This document shows positions 4,966 through 12,248 of a stretch of 13,101 nt of DNA, in pieces (position 1 is the stretch's first letter; each line of letters begins with the position of its first letter). A program made the translations under genes and the position numbers. Below the pieces are notes generated by a model. The model searched no databases, had not been told where the DNA came from, and saw nothing but the letters and a program-made list of their open reading frames with translations. This DNA comes from CAZQKL01 sp964593895 [NCBI: uncultured bacterium] (GTDB taxonomy: Bacteria > DYJV01). The stretch lies in the NCBI GenBank assembly GCA_964593895.1, contig CAZQKL010000058.1, positions 1 through 13,101 of the forward strand. The letters are read 5' to 3'.

Positions 4966-6532
4966 TGAAATTAGCCCTTCCAAATAATTCTGCAGTGAAA
5001 ATAGCCTGATTTAAAATTTCGTTGAATTTGTCATTATCAAGGTCAGGAAGGCTTTTTGCAAGTTTTTCAGTTATTTCTTCAAATGAATTTGAATTTTTGA
5101 CAATATCAATAATTTTATCAGCATGTGGAGAGCCAGCAATTTTAAGAGAATTTTCAACAAGAGTTTCAATAATTTGCTGGTTTTTAGTGAATTCTGGCTT
5201 GTTTAAAGCTAACTTTGATTTTTTCTGCAAATTCAATGTTTTATTTTGATTAATCAAATCCTGCAAAGTAATATCATCTTCAGAAGGAGAAGGGATATTT
5301 AAAACTTCTCTAATCCACCATACAGGTATGTCAGTCATGCCAGTTTGTGCAATTTTTGTGATAATTTCAAGCATTAATTCTCTTTCATCAGGTTTTGGAA
5401 TATCAAACTGGATATAAGGGATAGGAGCGGATTTTCCGAAATTCAGCTGGACAAGGGGTTTTATAATTTGATTATTGATAGTGGAAGATATGAGTTTTAT
5501 ATCAGAAGCGAGAATATCAAGTCTGACCTGATTATGTATTTTTCCGAGTGCATATGAGCCAACAGTGTGGTTATTTGAAGTCAGAGTAGCACCGAGAATG
5601 GTTTTTGAAATTTCTTTTTCAGACCAATCAAGAAGTTTTTTATGAGGGTCACCAGGCCCTCTTACAGCATCTTTGAATTCAATTTCCATTCCTTCAGGGA
5701 TGATAGCAGCTGCATCCTGAGCAATATTTGAGACTGCTTTCATGAGTATTTCTTTGTTTTCCTCAGAAGAACCTTCAGGGTATTTGCCAAGTCTTAAAGG
5801 TATGCCAAAAATTTCAACAAACTGAACCCAGCTTTTCACAGAGTAATTTCTAAAAAGAAATAACCAGGCAAGAATTCTATAAAGAGGTGCTCTGTAGGGA
5901 GAGCCAGATTTTGCAGGGTGAAAATGAATAATCCATTTACCAGGGATTAATTCCTCTCCATTGTAAGTTCCATCAATGAGACGTAATTCAGTGGGATTAT
6001 CAGGATTGAACATAAACCAATCAATGGGTCTGTGTTTTATCTGCTTGATTATGTAAGAAGATTCTGAGATATCGTAAATTATTTCAAGAATACTCAATCC
6101 TTTGCCAATGGCATCAGAGATGTTGAAAATGACATCTTCAAAAGAATTTGACTGGTCAAGTTTAAAATCAACCATTGTGATAGAATCAAGAACATTCTGG
6201 ACAAATTCTGCAATGTCAACAGCTTTTGAAGAGTCGTCGTATGGAAGGATTTCAAAATTCACAGAAGTTATGGCTTTTTTTCTTTTTGACATTTCAGAGA
6301 AAATATGTGTATCTCTTTCCTCCATATTTTCAAACAATTCAGCCTGAGCAAACAAATCACCTTCACCACTTGCTTTAAGAAGTCGTGCGAGTTTTTGAGC
6401 GGAGAATTCTACAGCGGTGTGGAAATTGAAATAATTTCTAATTCCAGCAAGATTTGATTCCGCCTGTTCATTTTTCAAAAGGCTTTTTTTTATAGGTCTT
6501 CCATACATATCGTAAATTGTTGGTGTTTTCAT
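4955..6532 (-). CDS. Mu gp29-like portal protein (DUF935)
   Basis: A 525-aa portal protein that would form the dodecameric DNA channel at the head vertex. It opens with the typical 'DMYGRPIKK' segment. The middle has 'RPIDWFMFNPDNP', 'GKWIIHFHPAKSGSPYRAPLYR' and 'WVQFVEIFGIPLRLGKYPEG', the recognisable core of the DUF935 (Mu gp29) family. The C-terminal part is a helical, Asn/Lys-rich tail. Three ATGs lie near the start; the one at 6532 has GGAG at a good distance and forms a TAATG overlap with the terminase stop codon, so I chose it. The gene follows terminase and overlaps MuF, the standard Mu order. Length is normal for the family. Confidence 0.9.
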   Translation of the reverse strand: MKTPTIYDMYGRPIKKSLLKNEQAESNLAGIRNYFNFHTAVEFSAQKLARLLKASGEGDLFAQAELFENMEERDTHIFSEMSKRKKAITSVNFEILPYDDSSKAVDIAEFVQNVLDSITMVDFKLDQSNSFEDVIFNISDAIGKGLSILEIIYDISESSYIIKQIKHRPIDWFMFNPDNPTELRLIDGTYNGEELIPGKWIIHFHPAKSGSPYRAPLYRILAWLFLFRNYSVKSWVQFVEIFGIPLRLGKYPEGSSEENKEILMKAVSNIAQDAAAIIPEGMEIEFKDAVRGPGDPHKKLLDWSEKEISKTILGATLTSNNHTVGSYALGKIHNQVRLDILASDIKLISSTINNQIIKPLVQLNFGKSAPIPYIQFDIPKPDERELMLEIITKIAQTGMTDIPVWWIREVLNIPSPSEDDITLQDLINQNKTLNLQKKSKLALNKPEFTKNQQIIETLVENSLKIAGSPHADKIIDIVKNSNSFEEITEKLAKSLPDLDNDKFNEILNQAIFTAELFGRANFNES

Positions 6533-8091
6533 TACCATCTCCATTTATTTGATTTTACTGGAATATACTCGTATTTCACCTGTTTAAATGCTAATTTAAA
6601 AGCCATTTCAAGAGCATCAGGACCATCATCATGTTCTAAAAGAGGGTAAAATTGAAGTTGTTCAAGTAAAGTGGAATGTCTTCTATCAAAAAGGATAACA
6701 CCATTTTCAACATGAGGAGCAAGAGATTCAATTCTTATTTCTTTTGCGGTTTTTTGTTTTATACCAACCGCAGGCACAGGAGTTGATTTTTTGAGAGATT
6801 CTTTTATTAAGACAGTTTTAAAAAATTCCTGGAAAGCGACTTCTTCAATAGCCCATTTAGAGCAGTGATACTTTTTTTGAAGCTCAATTATTTTATCAAT
6901 GGCTTTTAGAGGTGGATATTTGCCAATATCAGCATGGACAACATAGATTTTGCCAGATTTATGGCATTTGCCAACAACAATAATAGCAGTATAATCACCT
7001 CTTGTTTTACCAAGAGCCAAATCCACAGCTCCATAGAAGGTGAGTTTTTGAGGAAGTTCTCTATAGAAGTGGAAATTTTTAAAAACAGCAAGTTCCTCAT
7101 CAAGAGGTTCATTCTGATATTCAGAGGCAAAAGCACTGCGGGATGCTGCTCTCTGGCTCATAAGGAAATATAAAGACTGCATATCAGGCCAGAGGACTTT
7201 TGCCCCAGCATTCATCTCTTTTTTGTGGATTTTGTAGAAATTTTCAGCAAGTTCTCTATCTTCTTTTAAAAATCGTTCCCATTTATCCCATAAGTCCATT
7301 CTTTCTGGTAATTGGATTAAAGCTTTAAATTTAAAGAAATTGAAATCACCTCTTTTTTGTATTCTCATCATGAGTGAATCATAGTGAAGTATTGTGCCAA
7401 TATAAAGGAAAGTAGCAGAGCCATCAGGAGGTCCAAGTTGCAATACAGAGCGTTCAAACCAGTTTTGAAGTTTATCACGCTGTTCTTTTGTTCTGACATT
7501 TTCGTCATTTTCAAGGTCATCGCAGATAATTAAATCAGGTCTTGTTTGAAGGAAATTTGCACCTCTAATTCTTTTGCCAGTGCCAGCAACTTTGAGCTTT
7601 ATGTTGTTTTTTGTAATTATTTCTTCAGCAGCCCATTTTCTGCCAATACCGCAAACTTCGGGAAAATCCTGGTTTAATCTTGGATTATCTTCAAGATGAA
7701 TTTTTATTGCTTCAAGGTTATCCATTGCCTGGTCAATTGTATCTGAAATTAGGAAAACAAAATTTTTGGCTTTTTTTATTATGCACCATAGGGGAAAATA
7801 TCTTGAAATAAAGGTTGTTTTAGCATTACCTCTTGGTGCTGCAATCACAGTTCGTCTAAAATTTGGGTTATCAAGGGTTTTTGGAAGATAATCAAATAGA
7901 AATTTATGAAATTCAGAGAATTTTTTTTCAGGAGGGAAATAAGTTTTAACAAAGTATTTGAATGATTTTAAAGCTTTTTTCTTACGCAGGTCTCTATCTT
8001 TATCAGAGAGAAGCATCATTGATTTTAACTGCTCTCTCAGTTCATCAAATTTGGTATCATAAAGTTTAGATGAACTTTTTCTTAACCTCAT
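6532..8091 (-). CDS. large terminase, Mu gp28-like
   Basis: A 519-aa packaging motor and nuclease. The N-terminal ATPase has a Walker A variant 'APRGNAKT' (85-92), and Walker B 'LIICDDLEND' (187-196) with the catalytic acidic residues. The motif 'FLYIGTILHYDS' (228-239) fits the coupling motif. The C-terminal RNase H-like nuclease shows 'GAVDLALGKTRGDYTA' (354-369, Asp357), 'AIEEVAF' (414-420) and 'HDDGPDALE' (487-495), a plausible acidic metal-binding set. The ATG at 8091 follows GAGGT. The gene overlaps the upstream DUF1804 gene by 26 nt and the portal by a TAATG junction. It seems complete and full length. Confidence 0.92.
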   Translation of the reverse strand: MRLRKSSSKLYDTKFDELREQLKSMMLLSDKDRDLRKKKALKSFKYFVKTYFPPEKKFSEFHKFLFDYLPKTLDNPNFRRTVIAAPRGNAKTTFISRYFPLWCIIKKAKNFVFLISDTIDQAMDNLEAIKIHLEDNPRLNQDFPEVCGIGRKWAAEEIITKNNIKLKVAGTGKRIRGANFLQTRPDLIICDDLENDENVRTKEQRDKLQNWFERSVLQLGPPDGSATFLYIGTILHYDSLMMRIQKRGDFNFFKFKALIQLPERMDLWDKWERFLKEDRELAENFYKIHKKEMNAGAKVLWPDMQSLYFLMSQRAASRSAFASEYQNEPLDEELAVFKNFHFYRELPQKLTFYGAVDLALGKTRGDYTAIIVVGKCHKSGKIYVVHADIGKYPPLKAIDKIIELQKKYHCSKWAIEEVAFQEFFKTVLIKESLKKSTPVPAVGIKQKTAKEIRIESLAPHVENGVILFDRRHSTLLEQLQFYPLLEHDDGPDALEMAFKLAFKQVKYEYIPVKSNKWRW

Positions 8092-8551
8092 TTTTTACCT
8101 CATCAGAATATTCAACAAAGAATTTCAGGACCTCATTTTTATTCTTTTTTCTTGCAATATCGCAGAAGACATTTATAATTTCAGTGATAAGGTCAAGAAC
8201 AGCGATTTCAGGGTCTTCTTTTTTAGCGGTGAGGGTGATTTTGTAGTAAGAATTTGTGAATTTATCAAGAAGTTCAACTTTTTTGAATGGGTCAGCGACA
8301 CTGTCAACCTGGTCTTTTGCTTTGAGAAATGAATCAAATATAGCAACTAAAAAAGCTTTTTTTCTTCGTTCAAATTCCTCATTTGATAGATTTTTCTGAA
8401 TTCTCAGTTCATCCCAGTCAATTCCGTTTTTTTTATCAAGGCTTTTGTAATACTGGACAAGAGAGCAGGAACAGCCGAATTTTTCAGCAATCTGTTTTAA
8501 ACTCAATCCATGCTCAACATACATTTCTCTGAAATAGTCTCTTTTTGTCAT
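8066..8551 (-). CDS. DUF1804-family protein, putative small terminase
   Basis: A 161-aa protein whose first 35 residues form a helix-turn-helix, 'GLSLKQIAEKFGCSCSLVQY', followed by 'DWDELRIQKN' and a long helical region ending in a basic tail. This pattern is that of the DUF1804 proteins that precede the large terminase in B3/D3112-type Mu-like phages. A DNA-recognition or small-terminase role is inferred from position and HTH. The reading frame is open from a TTG at 8578, but the first ATG is at 8551. No clear ribosome site precedes it, so translation may be weak or leaderless. It is the first gene of the minus-strand operon. Confidence 0.75.
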   Translation of the reverse strand: MTKRDYFREMYVEHGLSLKQIAEKFGCSCSLVQYYKSLDKKNGIDWDELRIQKNLSNEEFERRKKAFLVAIFDSFLKAKDQVDSVADPFKKVELLDKFTNSYYKITLTAKKEDPEIAVLDLITEIINVFCDIARKKNKNEVLKFFVEYSDEVKNEVKKKFI

Positions 8552-8586
8552 GTAAATTACATTAACCGAAAAAAGCAAAAAAAAAT

Positions 8587-8609
8587 ATCTATATATACCA
8601 CATATAGAT
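8587..8609. promoter_or_regulatory. inverted repeat in the divergent late-gene control region
   Basis: ATCTATAT (8587-8594) and ATATAGAT (8602-8609) are perfect inverted arms separated by 7 bp, in the 92-bp gap between the two divergent operons. The repeat overlaps TATATA-type -10 sequences on both strands, while no good -35 is seen on either. This suits activator-dependent late promoters, as for the Mor/C regulators of Mu that bind spaced A/T dyads. The identity of the regulator is inference. Confidence 0.4.
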
Positions 8610-8643
8610 GGAAATTTAATTTTTTTAGTGAAAATAGAAAGAT

Positions 8644-8913
8644 ATGAACAATTCTCTTGAGAATAAGAAGATTGAGGAATTTGGAAGAGAGCTTACAAGG
8701 ATTGGGGTTAAAATTGAGATTGTCTGCAAGAATATTTCAGAAAACACAGAAGACATAAAGGAGATAAAAGAGAAACTTGTTAAAATACTTGAGATATTGA
8801 AGGAGCATGAAAGGAGAATTGAACTTCTTGAGAAAAATCAGAGATGGATTGTTTCTGGGATTTTATGTTCATTTGGGATGCTTTTATTTGAAATTATAAG
8901 GAAGATTTTATGA
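8644..8913 (+). CDS. XhlA-like lysis-associated membrane protein
   Basis: An 89-aa protein with a long charged coiled coil (about residues 5-66) ending in 'ERRIELLEKNQRWI', then one C-terminal membrane helix (about 68-87) and a short basic end. This is the layout of the XhlA (PBSX hemolysin-like) family found in phage lysis cassettes, where it acts with the holin at the cytoplasmic membrane. It is the first gene of the rightward operon and its stop overlaps the next ATG (ATGA). The ribosome site (AGAAAG) is weak. Confidence 0.65.
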   Translation: MNNSLENKKIEEFGRELTRIGVKIEIVCKNISENTEDIKEIKEKLVKILEILKEHERRIELLEKNQRWIVSGILCSFGMLLFEIIRKIL

Positions 8914-9320
8914 AAAGTAAAATAAGAGGGAATGCGAAAATTGGTCATTTACTTGGAAAAGGAGATAGATTTGTTGTGCTTGAAGGGTTTGGTTATGATG
9001 ATGAAGAATTTCATGTAAGGGTATTTGGAGGCTGGATTACAGATGGGGCAAGTGTTCCAAGAATTTTCTGGAGCATTTTCCCGCCAGTAGCAGGAAAATA
9101 TCTTGAAGCAGCGATTTTGCATGATGCTCTTTACAGAGTTCAGGAGACAACAAGAAAAACAGCGGATTTGATATTTTTAAGAGCAATGGAAGGTTTGAAA
9201 GTTGGATTTTTAAAAAGATGGATAATGTATCTTGCGGTTCGTTTATTTGGCTGGATAAAGTGGAATTCATATAAAAAACAAAAAATAGACAGGGGGATAG
9301 CATGGATATCAAAAAAATAG
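8910..9320 (+). CDS. DUF1353-family phage protein
   Basis: A 136-aa protein with the clear DUF1353 signature 'TDGASVPRIFW' (44-54) followed by 'AAILHDALYR' (87-96). DUF1353 proteins are common in tailed phages near lysis and tail genes; their biochemical role is not established, though the conserved His-Asp pair (91-92) suggests a catalytic or metal site. The C-terminal part has a hydrophobic, Trp-rich stretch (residues about 116-132) and a basic tail. The ATG overlaps the upstream stop codon and has AAGGA before it. It overlaps the following gene by 19 nt. Confidence 0.85.
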   Translation: MKSKIRGNAKIGHLLGKGDRFVVLEGFGYDDEEFHVRVFGGWITDGASVPRIFWSIFPPVAGKYLEAAILHDALYRVQETTRKTADLIFLRAMEGLKVGFLKRWIMYLAVRLFGWIKWNSYKKQKIDRGIAWISKK

Positions 9321-9484
9321 AAGGAATAATTAGAATTGTAAATGATTATGGAGTGCCATTAATGGAAGAGGGAGCAAAGATAACGAAAAATCCAGCTGAT
9401 GATATGGTTGTTGCTCTTTTAAAAGGTGGATTACCAGAGGTTTTAAAAAAGATAGAGGGTCAGAACCAGGGGGAGCAAAATTAG
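9302..9484 (+). CDS. small hypothetical protein (60 aa)
   Basis: A 60-aa protein, probably mostly helical: 'KIEGIIRIVNDYGVPLMEEGAK' patterning, then 'NPADDMVVALLKGGLPEVLKKIEG' and a polar tail. I recall similar small genes ahead of holin-like genes in phage lysis cassettes but cannot assign a function. It starts within the end of the DUF1353 gene after a GGGGG ribosome site. Its TAG stop overlaps the reading frame of the membrane protein that follows. Confidence 0.6.
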   Translation: MDIKKIEGIIRIVNDYGVPLMEEGAKITKNPADDMVVALLKGGLPEVLKKIEGQNQGEQN

Positions 9485-9648
9485 TTTACAAATCAAAAAC
9501 AATAATTTTCAATAGCTCATTACTTTTGGGGACTGCTCTTTTAAAATCTGCTCCTTCCTGGGTGTGGCTTATTGTTTTAATATTTGTGCTTGTTGGGAAT
9601 ATAATTTTGAGATTTGTAACAAAAAAGCCTGTGAAGGTGAGGAAATGA
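9484..9648 (+). CDS. holin-like small membrane protein, no canonical start codon
   Basis: The frame is open from 9403 to a TGA at 9646-9648. From 9484 it encodes 54 residues: 'VYKSKTIIFNSSLLLGTALL', a short turn 'KSAPSW', a strong membrane helix 'VWLIVLIFVLVGNIILRF', then 'VTKKPVKVRK'. The 'KSKTI.FN ... NIILRF.TKKP' layout is typical of small phage membrane proteins in lysis cassettes, with two predicted membrane segments. No ATG, GTG or TTG exists before a TTG at 9526, which would delete the first helix. A GGGGGAG ribosome-like site (9469-9474) precedes a TTA at 9481. The start given here is therefore nominal. The gene ends with an ATGA overlap to the next. It is either read from a rare start, by frameshift from the upstream gene, or has lost its start. 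Confidence 0.6.
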   Translation, partial: VYKSKTIIFNSSLLLGTALLKSAPSWVWLIVLIFVLVGNIILRFVTKKPVKVRK

Positions 9649-9812
9649 TTAAGAATATTTTAAATCTTTTGAGTTTAATTCCAGAAATAATAAAAAAGGG
9701 ATTTTTTATAAAAGCAAGTAATAAAAGGGAAAAGGAATATGAAGAGCTTAATAAAGAGTGCAAAGACAAAGATGATAATCACACTGTTAATAATCTCCGT
9801 GATATTCTGTAG
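9645..9812 (+). CDS. small hypothetical protein (55 aa)
   Basis: A 55-aa protein with a hydrophobic N-terminal helix (about residues 3-24, interrupted by Pro) and a highly charged Lys/Glu/Asp region after it. The reading frame is open from 9564, but the ATG at 9645 follows AGGTGAGG and overlaps the previous stop codon (ATGA), so it is the likely start. The lipoprotein gene begins inside it in another frame, an arrangement like Rz/Rz1 spanin pairs, but this protein is short for an inner-membrane spanin. Confidence 0.5.
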   Translation: MIKNILNLLSLIPEIIKKGFFIKASNKREKEYEELNKECKDKDDNHTVNNLRDIL

Positions 9813-9990
9813 CTGTGCTGGTGTTCATGTAAAGGATGTTCCATATAAAGATGATATTAAAGCTCACTGGATTAAAAAAGGGGAAAGAGCTGAATTTGAT
9901 GGGATTTTATTGAATGAAAAAGCGTATAAAGCTTTGCGTTCAAAAATTATTGAGCTCAGGTATCAATTGGATATGTGTCTTCAGAAATAG
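9739..9990 (+). CDS. small lipoprotein, spanin-like
   Basis: An 83-aa protein with a basic N-terminus (KSLIKSAKTK), a hydrophobic signal (12-23) and a lipobox-like 'FCSC' (residues 23-26), so Cys26 is the probable lipidated residue. The mature part is short and charged, with a helical end. An out-of-frame overlap with the preceding gene and a position just before a peptidase suggest an outer-membrane spanin (Rz1-like) acting in the last step of lysis. This would imply a diderm host. The lipobox is imperfect, and family membership is inferred from layout only. AAAAGG precedes the ATG. Confidence 0.6.
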   Translation: MKSLIKSAKTKMIITLLIISVIFCSCAGVHVKDVPYKDDIKAHWIKKGERAEFDGILLNEKAYKALRSKIIELRYQLDMCLQK

Positions 9991-9998
9991 GAGGTGAA

Positions 9999-10352
9999 AT
10001 GAAGCTTAAATATTTTAAGATAGATGAATTCAGATGTCCATGCTGTGGAAAAGTTGATATGGATGAGGGTTTTTTGCAGTTATTAGACCATGCAAGAGGG
10101 CTTGCTCAAATTCCATTTAGAATAACAAGTGGATTTAGATGTGAAAAACATAACAGGGAAGTTGGAGGGAAACCTGATAGTGCTCATCTTTCAGGTCATG
10201 CGGTAGATATATTTGTTCATTCTTCAAAGGATAGATTTAAAATAGTTAAATCTTTAATTGATGTTGGATTTAGAAGAATAGGAATTGCTCATAATTTTAT
10301 TCATGTTGACAATGACACATCAAAACCATGGGGAGTGATATGGCTGTATTAA
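9999..10352 (+). CDS. peptidase M15A-type peptidoglycan hydrolase (endolysin candidate)
   Basis: A 117-aa zinc peptidase. The M15A signature 'SAHLSGHAVD' (61-70) supplies His63 and Asp70 as zinc ligands, and 'FIHVD' (100-104) supplies His102. 'ITSGFRCEKHNREVGG' (42-57) is the usual substrate-site region. The N-terminal 'CPCCGK' (13-18) is common in this phage subfamily. Such enzymes cut peptide bonds in peptidoglycan cross-links; here it is probably the endolysin, given the XhlA, holin-like and lipoprotein genes upstream. The ATG at 9999 has a perfect AGGAGGTG, so the open frame from 9975 is not used. Length is normal for single-domain members. Confidence 0.9.
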   Translation: MKLKYFKIDEFRCPCCGKVDMDEGFLQLLDHARGLAQIPFRITSGFRCEKHNREVGGKPDSAHLSGHAVDIFVHSSKDRFKIVKSLIDVGFRRIGIAHNFIHVDNDTSKPWGVIWLY

Positions 10353-10477
10353 TCTGTCCCGTATGCGGGAAAAAAATTTGCTGAGGAGAAATATGCGAAA
10401 AATGTGGCTGGATGCCGCAGGAAGAGGTGAAAAATGGTTCTAAGAACAGCAATAGTAAGAAAAATAGAAAAAAATGA
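10340..10477 (+). CDS. tiny zinc-ribbon protein interrupted by an in-frame UGA
   Basis: From the ATG at 10340 the frame reads 'MAVLICPVCGKKIC', then TGA at 10382-10384, then 'GEICEKCGWMPQEEVKNG' and on to a TGA at 10475-10477, 45 codons in all. The two halves together give one treble-clef or ribbon-like CxxCG...CxxCGW zinc site, so the frame has been kept across the UGA. A hairpin 10403-10408/10414-10419 with loop TGGAT lies 24 nt after the UGA. Selenocysteine insertion, readthrough or a recent nonsense mutation are all possible. It overlaps the end of the peptidase gene and the beginning of gene I. UGA is used as a normal stop elsewhere in the window. Confidence 0.45.
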
Positions 10478-11351
10478 ATTCAAGCAGGGAGAAAAGGTAA
10501 AAATTCTTCCTCTTGGTGAGATTAAAGGTAGAGATGGTAGATACTGGATTCTTGATAAGAATTCTGCTGAAGAGATTGTAAATCAAATAAAATCAGATGG
10601 GATTGATATAGTTCTTGATTTTGAACATAGAAGTTATGATTTTCCTTCTGATGAGACAGCAGCAGGCTGGTTTAAAGCTGACTCTTTTGAAGTTAGAGAT
10701 GATGGGATATATGCAAGCCTTGAATTAACAGAAAAAGGCTTATCTGCTGTAAATAACAGAGAATACCGTTATTTATCACCAGTTTTCTATTCCTCTGGTC
10801 CAAAAATTCTTCAACTTGAATCAGTTGGATTAACCAACATTCCAAATATTCCAGATTTACCAGCATTAAATAGAAAAAACTTCAAGGAGGGGGATATGTC
10901 CACAATAGAACAATTAACCAGGGAAAAGGCTGAACTTGAAGTTCAGCTAAATGAATTGAAGAAGAAGCTTGAGGGCTATGCTCAGGTTGAACAGGAGTTA
11001 AATAAAGTAAAAAAGGAGAGGGATACCGCTTTACTTGAGCTTAACAAAGTCAAAGGTGAGCTTGAAGCGATAAAAAGGGAGCAATACGAAAAAGAGATTA
11101 ATGAAATTGTTGAAAAAGCAATTCAGGAAGGGAAACTTGCACCATCACAAAAGGAAGTTGCAGTGAAAATCGGGTTAAATTCAAAAGAAACTCTTGAGGA
11201 AATGATAAAGAATAGTCCTTTTGATTTTACCAAATTGAAAACAGAAACACAGAAGAATGATGGGAAAAAAACAAAACTTGATGAGGCTACACTGCAAATA
11301 TGCAGAATGCTTGATTTAAATCCAGAAGATGTTGAAAAAAATTTAGCTTAA
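10434..11351 (+). CDS. Mu gpI-like prohead protease with scaffold domain
   Basis: A 305-aa protein matching Mu-like prophage I (gp32). The N-terminal protease part (about 1-150) includes 'ILPLGEIKGRDGRYWILDKN', 'DIVLDFEHRSYDF' with a likely catalytic His, 'ETAAGWFKAD' and 'REYRYLSPVFYS', then 'GLTNIPNIPDLPALNR'. The rest (about 158-235) is a long heptad-patterned coiled coil, the internal scaffold, ending in a small helical domain with 'LAPSQKEVAVKIGLNSKE'. The protease cuts the scaffold and itself while the head matures. The ATG at 10434 follows AGAGGTG. An internal, strongly preceded ATG gives a separate scaffold product. Major head protein T follows 10 bp later. Confidence 0.9.
   Translation: MVLRTAIVRKIEKNEFKQGEKVKILPLGEIKGRDGRYWILDKNSAEEIVNQIKSDGIDIVLDFEHRSYDFPSDETAAGWFKADSFEVRDDGIYASLELTEKGLSAVNNREYRYLSPVFYSSGPKILQLESVGLTNIPNIPDLPALNRKNFKEGDMSTIEQLTREKAELEVQLNELKKKLEGYAQVEQELNKVKKERDTALLELNKVKGELEAIKREQYEKEINEIVEKAIQEGKLAPSQKEVAVKIGLNSKETLEEMIKNSPFDFTKLKTETQKNDGKKTKLDEATLQICRMLDLNPEDVEKNLA
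10896..11351 (+). CDS. nested scaffold protein (Mu gpZ-like) from an internal start
   Basis: Inside gene I, in frame, an ATG at codon 155 is preceded by AGGAGGGGG at 10885-10893, the strongest ribosome site in the neighbourhood. It would give a 151-aa protein starting 'MSTIEQLTREKAELE', essentially the coiled-coil scaffold alone. Phage Mu and lambda (C/Nu3) both make their scaffold from an internal start in the protease gene, so this fits a known strategy. It supplies scaffold in excess over protease. Confidence 0.75.
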   Translation: MSTIEQLTREKAELEVQLNELKKKLEGYAQVEQELNKVKKERDTALLELNKVKGELEAIKREQYEKEINEIVEKAIQEGKLAPSQKEVAVKIGLNSKETLEEMIKNSPFDFTKLKTETQKNDGKKTKLDEATLQICRMLDLNPEDVEKNLA

Positions 11352-11361
11352 GGAGGAAAAA

Positions 11362-12240
11362 ATGCTTATAAATCAAGAAACATTAAAAGGAATTTATCAG
11401 AGTTTTAAGACAATTTTTAATCAGACTCTTGAGAATACTGATACATACTGGGAAAAAGTGGCAACAAGAGTGCCATCTTCAACAAAGACCAATAATTACG
11501 GCTGGCTTGGAGCATTTCCAAATTTAAGGGAATGGATAGGTGAGCGTCAGGTAAAGAATTTAACAGCAAGTGGATATTCAATTACAAATAAAAGCTTTGA
11601 AGCAACAATAGCACTTGATAGGGATGATATTGAAGATGATAATCTTGGAGTATATAAGCCAGTAATTCAGGAGCTTGCAAGAGCTGCAAAGGCTCATCCA
11701 GATGAACTTGTGTTTGGAGAGCTGTTCCTTAAAGGGACAAGTTTAAAATGTTATGATGGGAAACCATTTTTTTCAGACCAGCATAAAATTGGCAAAAACA
11801 CATATTCAAATTATCAGGATGGAACAGGACCTGCATGGTTTTTACTTGATACTTCAAGGGCATTGAAGCCATTTATTGTTCAAATAAGGAAAAATCCTGA
11901 GTTTGTATCAAAAGACAGCCCTGATGATTACAATGTTTTTACAAGAAAAGAGTTTCTTTATGGCGTGGATTACAGGGGAAATGTTGGTTATGGTTTCTGG
12001 CAGATGGCATTTATGAGTAAAGCTGAACTTAATGCTGAAAATTATAAATCTGCAAGAATTGCAATGAGCAAAATTAAAAATGAATATGGAAGACCTCTTG
12101 CAATAAGACCAACATTATTAGTTGTTGGTCCATCAAATGAGGAGCCAGCAAGGATACTTTTGAACAGCGAACAGATTTCAGGCTCAACAAATATATGGAG
12201 AAATTCAGCACAATTACTTGTAGTTCCATATCTTGATTAA
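11362..12240 (+). CDS. major head subunit, Mu gpT-like
   Basis: A 292-aa HK97-fold capsid protein of the Mu T family. Recognisable parts are the N-terminal 'LKGIYQSFKTIFNQTL', 'YGWLGAFPNLREWIGER' (47-63), 'FEATIALDRDDIEDDNLGVY' (79-98), 'ARAAKAHPDELV' and the C-terminal 'RPTLLVVGPSNEEPARIL'. These match the family along its whole length, and the size is normal. It follows protease/scaffold I by 10 bp with an AGGAGG ribosome site, as expected for the most abundant head protein. It forms the shell of the head. Confidence 0.93.
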   Translation: MLINQETLKGIYQSFKTIFNQTLENTDTYWEKVATRVPSSTKTNNYGWLGAFPNLREWIGERQVKNLTASGYSITNKSFEATIALDRDDIEDDNLGVYKPVIQELARAAKAHPDELVFGELFLKGTSLKCYDGKPFFSDQHKIGKNTYSNYQDGTGPAWFLLDTSRALKPFIVQIRKNPEFVSKDSPDDYNVFTRKEFLYGVDYRGNVGYGFWQMAFMSKAELNAENYKSARIAMSKIKNEYGRPLAIRPTLLVVGPSNEEPARILLNSEQISGSTNIWRNSAQLLVVPYLD

Positions 12241-12248
12241 GGAGAATT

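Noticed and set aside
7099-7173. Possible coding on the plus strand within the terminase
   Set aside because: Short opposite-strand open frames arise from the AT-rich codon pattern; none has a ribosome site or known motif.
10392-10442. Short frame starting at the ATG at 10392 after GAGGAG
   Set aside because: It has 16 codons and no recognisable pattern, whereas the zinc-ribbon frame across the same bases keeps paired Cys motifs.
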